A stretch of DNA of 64,000 bases from Pseudomonas extremaustralis (GTDB taxonomy: Bacteria > Pseudomonadota > Gammaproteobacteria > Pseudomonadales > Pseudomonadaceae), in the NCBI RefSeq assembly GCF_900102035.1, contig NZ_LT629689.1, forward strand, positions 4,262,001-4,326,000, read 5' to 3'. A program made the position numbers and the translations under genes. Of the stretch, positions 25,694 through 36,238 are shown in pieces. Position 1 is the first letter of the stretch. Every line of letters begins with the position of its first letter. The notes beneath the pieces were generated by a model. It did not search any database, was not told where the DNA came from, and was given only the letters and a program-made list of their open reading frames with translations.

Positions 25694-28600
25694 TCAGTCA
25701 TTTTTATTGGGGAAACGTCGCAGATCCAAGGTCATCGGTAATTCGTCATTCACCACCACGGTCGGCACCGGCTGCTTGCCCGGGGTATGTCCCAGGCGGA
25801 AGAACCGCGCCATGCGTCGGCTCTCCGCCTCGTTGGCATTCACCGGCAAGCTGTCGTAATTGCGCCCGCCCGGATGGGCCACGTGGTACTGGCAGCCGCC
25901 CAGGGAGCGCTGCATCCAGGTGTCGAGCAGGTCGAACACCAACGGCGCGTGCACCGCAATCGTCGGCTGCAAGCAGTTGGCCGGTTGCCAGGCGCGATAG
26001 CGCACCCCGGCGACAAACTCACCGACGCGGCCGGTCGGCTGCAAAGGCACCGGGATGCCGTTGCAGGTCAGCAGATAACGCTGCGGCGCCAGCCCGTTCA
26101 GCTTCACCTGCAAGCGTTCCAGGGACGAGTCCACGTAGCGCACCGTGCCGCCCACCGCGCCCTCTTCGCCCAGCACATGCCAGGGTTCCAGGGCCTGGCG
26201 CAGTTCCAGTTCGATACCGCTGACGGCATAGTCGCCGACCTTGGGGAAACGGAACTCCAGGTGCGCGGCGAACCATTCGGCGCGCAGCGGGTACCCGGCG
26301 GCGTTCAGCTCGACGATCACGTCGGCGAAGTCCTGCTCGATAAAGTGCGGCAACAGGAAGCGGTCATGCAGTTCCGTGCCCCAGCGCGCCAGTTTCGGCG
26401 GCGCATAGGGTTCACGCCAGAACCGCGCCACCAGCGCCCGCAACAACAGTTGCTGAGTCAGGCTCATGCGCGCATGGGGCGGCATTTCAAAGGCGCGCAA
26501 TTCCAACAGGCCCAAGCGACCGGTGGCGCCGTCCGGCGAGTAGAGCTTGTCGATACAGAACTCGGCGCGGTGGGTGTTGCCCGTCACGTCGATCAGCAGA
26601 TTGCGCAGCAAGCGGTCCACCAACCACGGCGGGCATTCTTCGCCCGGCGCCGGCATCTGCGCAAAGGCGATTTCCAGCTCGTACAACGCATCGTTGCGCG
26701 CTTCATCAACCCGCGGCGCCTGGGAAGTCGGGCCGATGAACAGGCCGGAAAACAGGTAGGACAAGGACGGATGGTTATGCCAGTAGCTGATCAGGCTGCG
26801 CAGCAGATCCGGTCGGCGCAGGAACGGCGAGTCCTTGGGCGTCGCGCCCCCCAGCACAAAGTGGTTACCGCCACCGGTGCCGGTGTGACGGCCATCGATC
26901 ATGAATTTTTCGGTGGTCAGGCGGGTTTGCCGCGCTTCTTCGTAGAGGAATTCGGTGCGCTCGACCAACTCGTCCCATGTGGCGGACGGCTGCACGTTGA
27001 CCTCGATCACACCCGGATCCGGGGTGACGCGGAAGTTGCTCAGACGGTTATCCGCCGGCGGCTCGTAGCCTTCCAGCAATACCGGACAGCGCAGTTCCTC
27101 GGCGGTGGCTTCGATGGCGGCCACCAGTTCCAGGTAATCCTCGACGCGCTCCAGCGGCGGCATGAACAGGTACAGGCGCCCTTCCCGGGCTTCGGCACAC
27201 AGCGCGGTGCGGGTCAGCCAGTCGGCGGACTCATCGACCTTGGGCACACGCTCATCGCTCGGCGCAGGTTCGCCGTGGCTTTGCAGTTGGCCGGTGGTCG
27301 GCAGTTCCGGTTGGTCCTGGTTCGGGTCGGTGGGGTGCACAAACGGATATTCCGCCGCCGTCACCCAGGGCTGCGAGGCCAACGGCAGGCGATAACCCAG
27401 TGGCGAATCCCCCGGTACCAGACGGCAGTGGTTATCGCGCAAGTACCAGCGCCCACTCTGCCAGCGATCATTGGCGGCAGTGCGCGCCAGCGGCAGCACC
27501 TGGCCGATGATTTTATCCAGGCCCTGGCCGAACACTTTGCGCAGGCGTTCGCGCTCCAGCTCATCGCTCAGGCGCGGGTCATCGGCGGTGACGTTCTGCG
27601 GCAACGTACCTTCGCGCCACAGGTAGTAGAAATTGTCTTCAAAGGCCGGAAACACAAAGCGCGCCGGCAACTTCAGGCGCTCGGCGACGCTGGCCAGGAA
27701 ACGCCCGGCCATGACGCCATCGGCGCCGTAGTCCTGTTGCTCGTCGGCGATCAGCGCGCTGTTATGCCAGATCGGCACCCCGTCGCGACGCCAGTAGCAG
27801 TTGAGCGACCAACGCGGCAGTTGCTCGCCGGGGTACCACTTACCCTGGCCAAAGTGCACCAGACCCTGGGGCGCGTAGTGCTTGCGCATGCGTTGGAACA
27901 GCTCGGCGGACAGGCGCCGCTTGTCCGGCCCGAGCGCGGCAGTATTCCACTCGGCGCCATCGGGGTCGTCGATGGAGACGAAGGTCGGCTCGCCGCCCAT
28001 GGTCAGGCGCACGTCGTCCTTGAGCAGATCGCCGTCGATCTGCCGGCCCAGGGCCTGGATCGCCAGCCATTGTTCTTCGGTGTAGGGCTTGGTCACCCGA
28101 GGGGCTTCCCAGATACGCTCCACCGACATCTCGTGGGTAAATTCGCACTCGCACGGTTCCACCAGCCCACTGATCGGCGCGGCGGAGGATGGATCGGGAC
28201 TACAAGCCAACGGGATATGACCTTCACCGGCGAACAACCCGGAAGTGGCATCCAGGCCGATCCAGCCGGCGCCGGGCAAATACACTTCGCACCAGGCGTG
28301 TAGGTCGGTGAAGTCCACCTCAGTGCCGGACGGGCCGTCGAGGGCCTTGACGTCGGCGGTGAGCTGGATCAGGTAACCGGAAACAAACCGCGCCGCCAAA
28401 CCCAGATTGCGCAGCAATTGCACCAGCAACCAGGCCGAATCGCGGCACGAGCCGGAGGCGTTTTCCAGGGTGAATTCCGGGGTCTGCACACCCGGCTCCA
28501 TGCGGATCAGGTAGCCGATATCGGCGGCCAGACGCTGGTTGAGGCCCACCAAGAAATCCACGGCCGGCAGCGGCGTGCGGTCGATGCCGGCCAGGTAGGC

Positions 28601-28984
28601 GGCAAACTTCGGCGTCAGCGGCAAGGTTTCCAGGTACGGCGCCAACTCGCGCTGCTCGTCGGCGGCGTAGCTGAAGGGGATTTTTTCGGCGTAGGGTTCA
28701 AGGAAAAAGTCGAATGGATTGAACACCGCCATCTCGGCGACCAGATCGACTTCGATGCGCAGTTCGTCCGTCTTTTCCGGGAATACCAGACGCGCCAGGT
28801 AATTGCCCTGGGGATCTTGCTGCCAATTGATGAAATGCTGCTCGGGCTGCACTTTCAGCGCGTAGGACAGAATCCGCGTGCGGCTATGGGCCGCCGGACG
28901 CAAACGCACGATCTGTGGGCCGAGTTCAACAGCGCGGTCATAGCGGTAATGCGTAACGTGGTGCAACGCGACATGAATCGACAC
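25694..28984 (-). CDS. large transglutaminase-like protein with DUF2126 domain
   Basis: Protein of 1,096 aa. The N-terminal third is a transglutaminase-like domain with Cys176 in SGSCRDSAW, His near 228 in DLHAWCEV and Asp near 243 in LDATSG. The remaining region (about 310-1090) is the DUF2126 domain, including LTMGGEPTFVSIDDP and HTGTGGGNHFVLGG. It has been proposed from comparative genomics to be an amidoligase-like fold; I treat that as unproven. I start it at GTG 28984, which has a perfect AGGAGG five bases upstream; the longer frame has no such site. It is the first gene of the operon. Confidence 0.85.
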   Translation of the reverse strand: MSIHVALHHVTHYRYDRAVELGPQIVRLRPAAHSRTRILSYALKVQPEQHFINWQQDPQGNYLARLVFPEKTDELRIEVDLVAEMAVFNPFDFFLEPYAEKIPFSYAADEQRELAPYLETLPLTPKFAAYLAGIDRTPLPAVDFLVGLNQRLAADIGYLIRMEPGVQTPEFTLENASGSCRDSAWLLVQLLRNLGLAARFVSGYLIQLTADVKALDGPSGTEVDFTDLHAWCEVYLPGAGWIGLDATSGLFAGEGHIPLACSPDPSSAAPISGLVEPCECEFTHEMSVERIWEAPRVTKPYTEEQWLAIQALGRQIDGDLLKDDVRLTMGGEPTFVSIDDPDGAEWNTAALGPDKRRLSAELFQRMRKHYAPQGLVHFGQGKWYPGEQLPRWSLNCYWRRDGVPIWHNSALIADEQQDYGADGVMAGRFLASVAERLKLPARFVFPAFEDNFYYLWREGTLPQNVTADDPRLSDELERERLRKVFGQGLDKIIGQVLPLARTAANDRWQSGRWYLRDNHCRLVPGDSPLGYRLPLASQPWVTAAEYPFVHPTDPNQDQPELPTTGQLQSHGEPAPSDERVPKVDESADWLTRTALCAEAREGRLYLFMPPLERVEDYLELVAAIEATAEELRCPVLLEGYEPPADNRLSNFRVTPDPGVIEVNVQPSATWDELVERTEFLYEEARQTRLTTEKFMIDGRHTGTGGGNHFVLGGATPKDSPFLRRPDLLRSLISYWHNHPSLSYLFSGLFIGPTSQAPRVDEARNDALYELEIAFAQMPAPGEECPPWLVDRLLRNLLIDVTGNTHRAEFCIDKLYSPDGATGRLGLLELRAFEMPPHARMSLTQQLLLRALVARFWREPYAPPKLARWGTELHDRFLLPHFIEQDFADVIVELNAAGYPLRAEWFAAHLEFRFPKVGDYAVSGIELELRQALEPWHVLGEEGAVGGTVRYVDSSLERLQVKLNGLAPQRYLLTCNGIPVPLQPTGRVGEFVAGVRYRAWQPANCLQPTIAVHAPLVFDLLDTWMQRSLGGCQYHVAHPGGRNYDSLPVNANEAESRRMARFFRLGHTPGKQPVPTVVVNDELPMTLDLRRFPNKND

Positions 28985-29294
28985 GGCGGCCTCCTGCGAG
29001 CCAGGGCATGAATACAACCCGCGCAAGACTTATGCCAGAGCGGCGGTCATTGCGCTTTATCGCAAGACCCGGTGCAGTACAGCACCAAAACGGCGCCAGC
29101 GTCTGCGCGATGGTGCAAGGGCTGCACATATTTGTGGCGCAAGTGGGTGGGGCGGTATCGGTTGAGTGGGCAATGGAGTGGGGAATCGCCCCGATTTCTG
29201 CGAGCACACTCCAATCGTCTGACATCGCTTGGCGCCTTACGCAAAATGACCGTCATTGGCGCGATGCCAAAACCGAAATAAGAGAGACGTCATC
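28985..29294. other. intergenic stretch without recognised feature
   Basis: Between the DUF2126 gene and the small ORF at 29295. Small dyads such as GGTGC-AGTACA-GCACC (29071-29086) are visible, but I see no gene, terminator with a T run, or clear promoter. Confidence 0.4.
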
Positions 29295-29534
29295 ATGTTT
29301 TTATGGATTAGCGGCTTTTTACCGGGTGACAACGAAGATGACTCGCTGAAGTTTGAGATGGATGTACCTCATGAGTTTGAACAGGGCGTGCTGGATGTTC
29401 TTGGGTGGTCTGACCTGCATAGCAGCCCTGATGGTGACTGGCTGCTTAGTCCCGTGCAGGTACAGCAGATTGCAAGCATCGTGGGTGAACCCTTACCAAT
29501 GGACTTGGATTTATTCATCGGTGTAACCGCTTGA
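29295..29534 (+). CDS. small hypothetical protein of unknown family
   Basis: 79-residue acidic protein (MFLWISGFLPGDNEDDS..., ending LDLFIGVTA). ATG 29295 is preceded by GAGAGA. The codon usage is visibly less G+C-rich than neighbouring genes, with many TTT, TTA and GAT codons, suggesting recent acquisition. It loosely resembles short orphan proteins that Pseudomonas carries near toxin or immunity genes, but I recognise no family with confidence. The next genes are ygiQ (convergent) and, about 2.7 kb on, the SET-domain toxin-like gene. Confidence 0.6.
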   Translation: MFLWISGFLPGDNEDDSLKFEMDVPHEFEQGVLDVLGWSDLHSSPDGDWLLSPVQVQQIASIVGEPLPMDLDLFIGVTA

Positions 29535-29596
29535 TGATGAGTTACACCCGCGCAATGAATTTCAAACTTACTCGTCCTTGCATGCCCCCCACCGAC

Positions 29597-29656
29597 TGTA
29601 GGAGCGAGCTTGCTCGCGAAAAACCTCAAACCGCCGCAGACATTCAGGATGTCCAC
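29597..29656. repeat. truncated REPIN (single REP plus spacer)
   Basis: The left arm 29597-29620 is the standard 24-base REP and is followed by spacer text CAGACATTCAGGATGTCCAC, but the second arm is missing. A terminator hairpin starts 17 bases later, where the second arm would be expected. Confidence 0.85.
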
Positions 29657-29672
29657 GTCAGCCGACCACAAA

Positions 29673-29703
29673 GCAAAACGCCAGCACGAGGCTGGCGTTT
29701 TGC
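29673..29703 (-). terminator. terminator downstream of ygiQ
   Basis: Perfect stem GCAAAACGCCAGC (29673-29685) / GCTGGCGTTTTGC (29691-29703), loop ACGAG. The T/A-rich outer stem makes it work on both strands; it lies 15 bases after the ygiQ stop. Confidence 0.88.
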
Positions 29704-29718
29704 ATGTTCAGGCTGCGA

Positions 29719-32022
<2,304 letters not shown>

Positions 32023-32061
32023 GACGGTGACCGGTGTTGAGATGAAAAATCGCGGGCGCGG

Positions 32062-32067
32062 AATATA
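32062..32067 (-). promoter_or_regulatory. possible extended -10 for ygiQ
   Basis: On the minus strand TGC precedes TATATT, an extended -10 pattern, 40 bases upstream of the ygiQ ATG. No good -35 is seen at the usual distance. Confidence 0.3.
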
Positions 32068-32227
32068 GCACAAAATTTGACCAATTCCGACGACAGCGGT
32101 CGGCTTTTAACCCGTGCCTCTGCGCAAGGGTTTCCCGACCCGGTTTGCTCCAGGCATCGGGGGCTATTCCGTTAACCGACCGTCAAAAAAATCATGGGTA
32201 GGCTGGCTGAATCAATCACAGCCCTTG

Positions 32228-35200
32228 ATGGCCCGCACCATGAACACAAGCACCACCCAATCATCGACGTCCCTGCCCGCTCACCACGCATTCATAAAGC
32301 CGCAACTACCGCCCTGGTTGCGCCAGGCCCCAGCGTCACTGCTCCAGGACTTTCGCGACAGCCTGATCAAAAGCAACAGAGCGCGGCACGATCTCAAAGC
32401 ACTTCTGGACGAGATTCAAAGCCCTGAAGACTATGCCCGCCCCATATTGCGCGTGATGCTCACCAGGCGTTTCTTCGGCTTGATCGACAATGAAAACGCG
32501 ATTCTGGTGCGCGAATGGAAAAACCATCACCTGCTTGGACTCATCAAAACCCACGTCAGGACGACCCGACAGACACTCCTGGAGGCCGCCCTGCAGAACT
32601 TCGAGGCCTCTGAAGCGGTAGAAGGCGGCATGGACGCCGGCACGGCGATCTACAACGTCACCCCCAACGGCGAACAAGCCAGCACGATCAGCGCCATCGC
32701 ATTCGCGAAGTTTTGCCGCCGCCTGGATCTGGGCGGCAAGTACCTGGCCCATATATTCAGCATCCTTGAGCCCTCGCCCAGTTCCGCCTCGCAACGTACC
32801 CCCCAACAGGTCCGCAGCCTGTTCCGTGCACAGGCGCAGCATGCCTTCGGCGTCGCCCTGCATATCGCCTACATGCATCACCATCTGACCCCCAAGCAGC
32901 ATCTGCAGTTGAACAGCTTGTATCAATCAGGCTCGCACGCGGAAATCCAAAGCAATCACCTGACGATCAACGAGGTGGTAGTGCCCGGCGTCCTGGTGAT
33001 CACTGCTGAGACGATCGGTATCCCCTTCATCCTCTACACTCCCGACGACCCTGTAGCGCCTTTTCGTCAATACACCTCTCTGGCCGATCTCAAGCGCAGG
33101 CTGGCCGAACGCCTGTTGGATGCAAAATACCGGGCGGCCTTCAATCGGCTGGTGCCCTTGCAGCATCAGGGCGACCTGTTGGAGGCGATCCCGCCCCGAT
33201 CAGGCTCACCCGCCATCGAGATGGCGGGCAGGATCGGCACCGAACCTGCCTATCTGAAGCATCCGCTCACGCTCACCCCGATCAGCACGCCGGTGTTTGC
33301 CGCCATCGCCGAGCAGAAAATCGCCCAGATCAAGGACGACGCCCAAATCCTCGCCGTTCTCAGCGCGAACGCCGACCTGCTGAGCCGGCAAAAACGCCTG
33401 CAAAGCTACCTTGATACGGGTAAATCCCTACTGTTCTTTGCCGCCTCATTCATTCCGATCGTGGGCGAAGTGCTGCTGGTGGTCAGCGCCGCTCAATTGA
33501 TCGACACGGTGTACGAAGGCTTTGCGGCCTGGAGCCGTGGCGACAGTGACGAAGCCATCAACGACCTGTTGGATGTGGTGGACAACGCCGCCCTCGCGGC
33601 GGCGACGGCCGGCGCCATCAAGACGGCGGGCTTTACCGCAGGCCTGATAAAAGTGCGGGTGCGCAACAAAGGCTGGCGCCTGTGGCACACCGACCTCACG
33701 CCTTACCGCCATCCCAAAGCGCTGCCCCGGCATCTTGTCGCCGACACACAAGGTCTGTATCGGCACGCGCAACAGCATTACCTGAAGCTTGACGATCACC
33801 TCCATGCGGTCCGGCGTGCTCCCGATGGCAAGCAATGGGAGCTGGCACATCCCTCCGATGCACGCAGCTATTCTCCGCCGTTGCTCAGTAATCAAGCGGG
33901 TGGCTGGCGCCTGCCCCATGAAACACCCGAGGCGTGGGACGACCTCAAGCTGATCAAACGCCTGGGCCCCGATGCCGCGCAGATCAAGCCGTCGGCGGTC
34001 GAGCCGATCCTGTTGCTCAGCGGCGCCGACACCACCACGCTGCGCCAGCTCCATCAGGAGATGGTGCGCCCGCCGCCCTTGCTGCTCGACACTGTCAGCC
34101 ATTTCAATCTGGAACAGGAAATCAATGACTTCGTCCAAGGCCACGCCCAAGGCGCCTCGCCCAGCCCTCACACGCCACTGATTCAATTCCATGTGCTCAG
34201 CTCACTGCCCGAGTGGCCTGCAAACCGGACCTTGAAGATTGTCGACGAGCAGCAGCAGGTGATCTTGAGTCACGGCACGGGGCCCGATGAAATCACAGTC
34301 GACGCGGTGCGATTCCGACAAGGCGAGCTGCTCCACGCGCTGGAGGAGCAACTGCCGCAAACCGAGTTCAACAACCTGCTGCCGTCGCTTTACATCGACT
34401 ATTTCACCAAGGTTGAGAACCTCGCCACGCGCCTGGAGACAGAAGCGGCAGGGCAAAAGCAACGGCTGTTTTCGCTGCTCGACACGCCGAGCGAAACAGC
34501 GATCTCCCCGGTCGGAAGCCGCCTGCGTACCCTCGCGCCGGAACTCTCCAAGCGCCACCTTGAAGAAATGGAAAACACCCTCTCGGCGTCTGAACGCGAG
34601 CGGCTGCAAGAGGACAAAACCCTGCCCCCCGTGCAGCGCTGGGAGGCCGAGCAATACGGCAACGCGATCAAGGCAACGCGCCTGAACGAAAGCCTGTTTC
34701 TCGATGGGGTGCGCGACCGCGAGAGCGTGCCGCTGCTGCTCTACACGCTGGAGCGAACACCCGGTTGGCCATCCTCCCACGGGCTCGCCGTACATGACGT
34801 CAGCCACGAAGGCCCGCTGCTGGGCAGCATCGGCAGCGCGGATGGCGGGCCGCGTACTACGGTGCTCCGCCAGGGCGAGCAATACGCCATCTACGATGCC
34901 AAGGGCGAGCACACGAGTGCGCTCTCCGATCTGCCCAGCACCCTTGAACGTACGCTCAGCGATGCCGAGCGCAGGACGATTCTGCACCAATCGAATGCCG
35001 ACTCCCTTGAACACGCGCTGCACAACACCGGCGTGGCGCTGATGAAAGCGGGTCCGCCCCCTATTCGCCTCCAGCGCGCCTTGACGCCCCTATCGGACGC
35101 GAGCGGCCTGCCCCTCGACCCCTTATTCAGCGAAACCGCACCACCTTCCGGGCTCACGGAACGCGCTGATGGCATTCATCAAGCCCCGCCGCTGGCCGAT

Positions 35201-36232
35201 GGGACTTATCGCTATTACATCCAGGACAGCCAGCACTACTACCAGGTCAAATACGACCCCTTGGGCTGGCGACTGATCGATGCGCGCAGCCGTTTCAGGG
35301 CCTATCAACCCTACCTGCGCAAAAAAACCGAAGGCGGCTGGGAAATCGATCAAGCCAAGGGCGCACTGCCGGGCGGAAGAGAATCACCCGTGATGTTCGC
35401 CGAGGGCATGGAAACGAGTGACGAGTTTGAATCGGCCGAATCGACCAGCGAATATGAGTCGGCCGAAGAGGGCGCGGTGAGAGCGCACTATTCCGCCCAG
35501 GAGCTCAGCCACATGCGCGCCCAGCGGGGCTATCAATACAGCCAGAACTATCGCCGTATCTATGATCGCGCCAACAACGGCCGTTACCCATTGCGCGACA
35601 CACAGGGCCGGCCCATGCGGATCCGGCAAATACAGAGCCACTGCAAATCCCTGACCACCGACACGGTGTTCGCCGCCAGCAAGATCCGCCCCTACATTCA
35701 GTGGCAAGGCTATGAAAATGTCGCGCGTTTGTATGAAGACAACCTCGAAGTCATCCCCTTCACCGCCGCCCATCAGAAATTTGCGCAGGAAGCGTCACTG
35801 ATTGGCGAAGCCACGGTCATCAGCCGGCGCCCCATCAAAAAGGGCGACGCGCTGGGCGTCTATGGTGGAGAACTATTACCCCTGTGCATCGCCCAGGCGC
35901 GGCAGGACCCTTACCTGATGCCCATCAAAAGCGTCAGGCCGGCCACACCCCATGCACTGAACATGCAGTTGGTCCTCTCCGGCGACAATGCACTGTCGAG
36001 GATAAACACGATTTTCGAATATGACGCGGGGGTGCCGATACGCCAGGCCAGCACGGGCTATAACGTCGAAGCCGCACAATTCGCGATCCTCGCACAAGTC
36101 GAGGAGAACCCGCAGGAGCCACTGATACTCACCGGATTCTTTGCCAGCGAGGACATTCCTGCTGGCACCGAGTTGCGCTGGAACTACCAATACGAGGAAC
36201 CCACCATCCGGCGGCTGTTCCCCAGGCCATAG
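32228..36232 (+). CDS. large DUF6543-type (dermonecrotic-toxin-like) protein with C-terminal SET domain
   Basis: Protein of about 1,334 aa with the architecture of a secreted effector. The N-terminal two thirds match the Pseudomonas 'dermonecrotic toxin' (DUF6543-like) pattern, including a hydrophobic pair of helices near 399-428 (SFIPIVGEVLLVVSAAQL) and a later YRYYIQDSQHYYQVKYD segment (about residues 995-1011). An acidic Ser/Glu linker (about 1057-1083) leads to a SET-like domain near 1190-1330: KGDALGVYGGEL (about 1206-1217), RINTIFEYD (about 1258-1266) and AGTELRWNYQYE with Tyr1320 and Tyr1322. SET domains transfer methyl groups to lysines. The start is uncertain: 32240 ATG or 32114 GTG are possible and none has a strong RBS. 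It sits between ygiQ and dnaB with no secretion or immunity gene adjacent. Confidence 0.78.
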   Translation: MARTMNTSTTQSSTSLPAHHAFIKPQLPPWLRQAPASLLQDFRDSLIKSNRARHDLKALLDEIQSPEDYARPILRVMLTRRFFGLIDNENAILVREWKNHHLLGLIKTHVRTTRQTLLEAALQNFEASEAVEGGMDAGTAIYNVTPNGEQASTISAIAFAKFCRRLDLGGKYLAHIFSILEPSPSSASQRTPQQVRSLFRAQAQHAFGVALHIAYMHHHLTPKQHLQLNSLYQSGSHAEIQSNHLTINEVVVPGVLVITAETIGIPFILYTPDDPVAPFRQYTSLADLKRRLAERLLDAKYRAAFNRLVPLQHQGDLLEAIPPRSGSPAIEMAGRIGTEPAYLKHPLTLTPISTPVFAAIAEQKIAQIKDDAQILAVLSANADLLSRQKRLQSYLDTGKSLLFFAASFIPIVGEVLLVVSAAQLIDTVYEGFAAWSRGDSDEAINDLLDVVDNAALAAATAGAIKTAGFTAGLIKVRVRNKGWRLWHTDLTPYRHPKALPRHLVADTQGLYRHAQQHYLKLDDHLHAVRRAPDGKQWELAHPSDARSYSPPLLSNQAGGWRLPHETPEAWDDLKLIKRLGPDAAQIKPSAVEPILLLSGADTTTLRQLHQEMVRPPPLLLDTVSHFNLEQEINDFVQGHAQGASPSPHTPLIQFHVLSSLPEWPANRTLKIVDEQQQVILSHGTGPDEITVDAVRFRQGELLHALEEQLPQTEFNNLLPSLYIDYFTKVENLATRLETEAAGQKQRLFSLLDTPSETAISPVGSRLRTLAPELSKRHLEEMENTLSASERERLQEDKTLPPVQRWEAEQYGNAIKATRLNESLFLDGVRDRESVPLLLYTLERTPGWPSSHGLAVHDVSHEGPLLGSIGSADGGPRTTVLRQGEQYAIYDAKGEHTSALSDLPSTLERTLSDAERRTILHQSNADSLEHALHNTGVALMKAGPPPIRLQRALTPLSDASGLPLDPLFSETAPPSGLTERADGIHQAPPLADGTYRYYIQDSQHYYQVKYDPLGWRLIDARSRFRAYQPYLRKKTEGGWEIDQAKGALPGGRESPVMFAEGMETSDEFESAESTSEYESAEEGAVRAHYSAQELSHMRAQRGYQYSQNYRRIYDRANNGRYPLRDTQGRPMRIRQIQSHCKSLTTDTVFAASKIRPYIQWQGYENVARLYEDNLEVIPFTAAHQKFAQEASLIGEATVISRRPIKKGDALGVYGGELLPLCIAQARQDPYLMPIKSVRPATPHALNMQLVLSGDNALSRINTIFEYDAGVPIRQASTGYNVEAAQFAILAQVEENPQEPLILTGFFASEDIPAGTELRWNYQYEEPTIRRLFPRP

Positions 36233-36238
36233 GGCGGG

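Noticed and set aside
23697..25859. Long open frame on the strand opposite the ATP-grasp/Alpha-E gene
   Set aside because: It mirrors a clearly conserved gene, has no family resemblance and is a by-product of high G+C codon usage.
25787..28303. Long open frame opposite the DUF2126 gene
   Set aside because: Antisense shadow of a conserved protein, low-complexity residues and no start context.
32114..32227. GTG start at 32114 for the SET-domain protein
   Set aside because: No Shine-Dalgarno sequence and unconvincing added residues; kept only as an alternative.
35398..36232. NEL-type E3 ligase domain at the end of the toxin-like protein
   Set aside because: No NEL cysteine motif or LRR repeats are seen; the SET motifs fit better.
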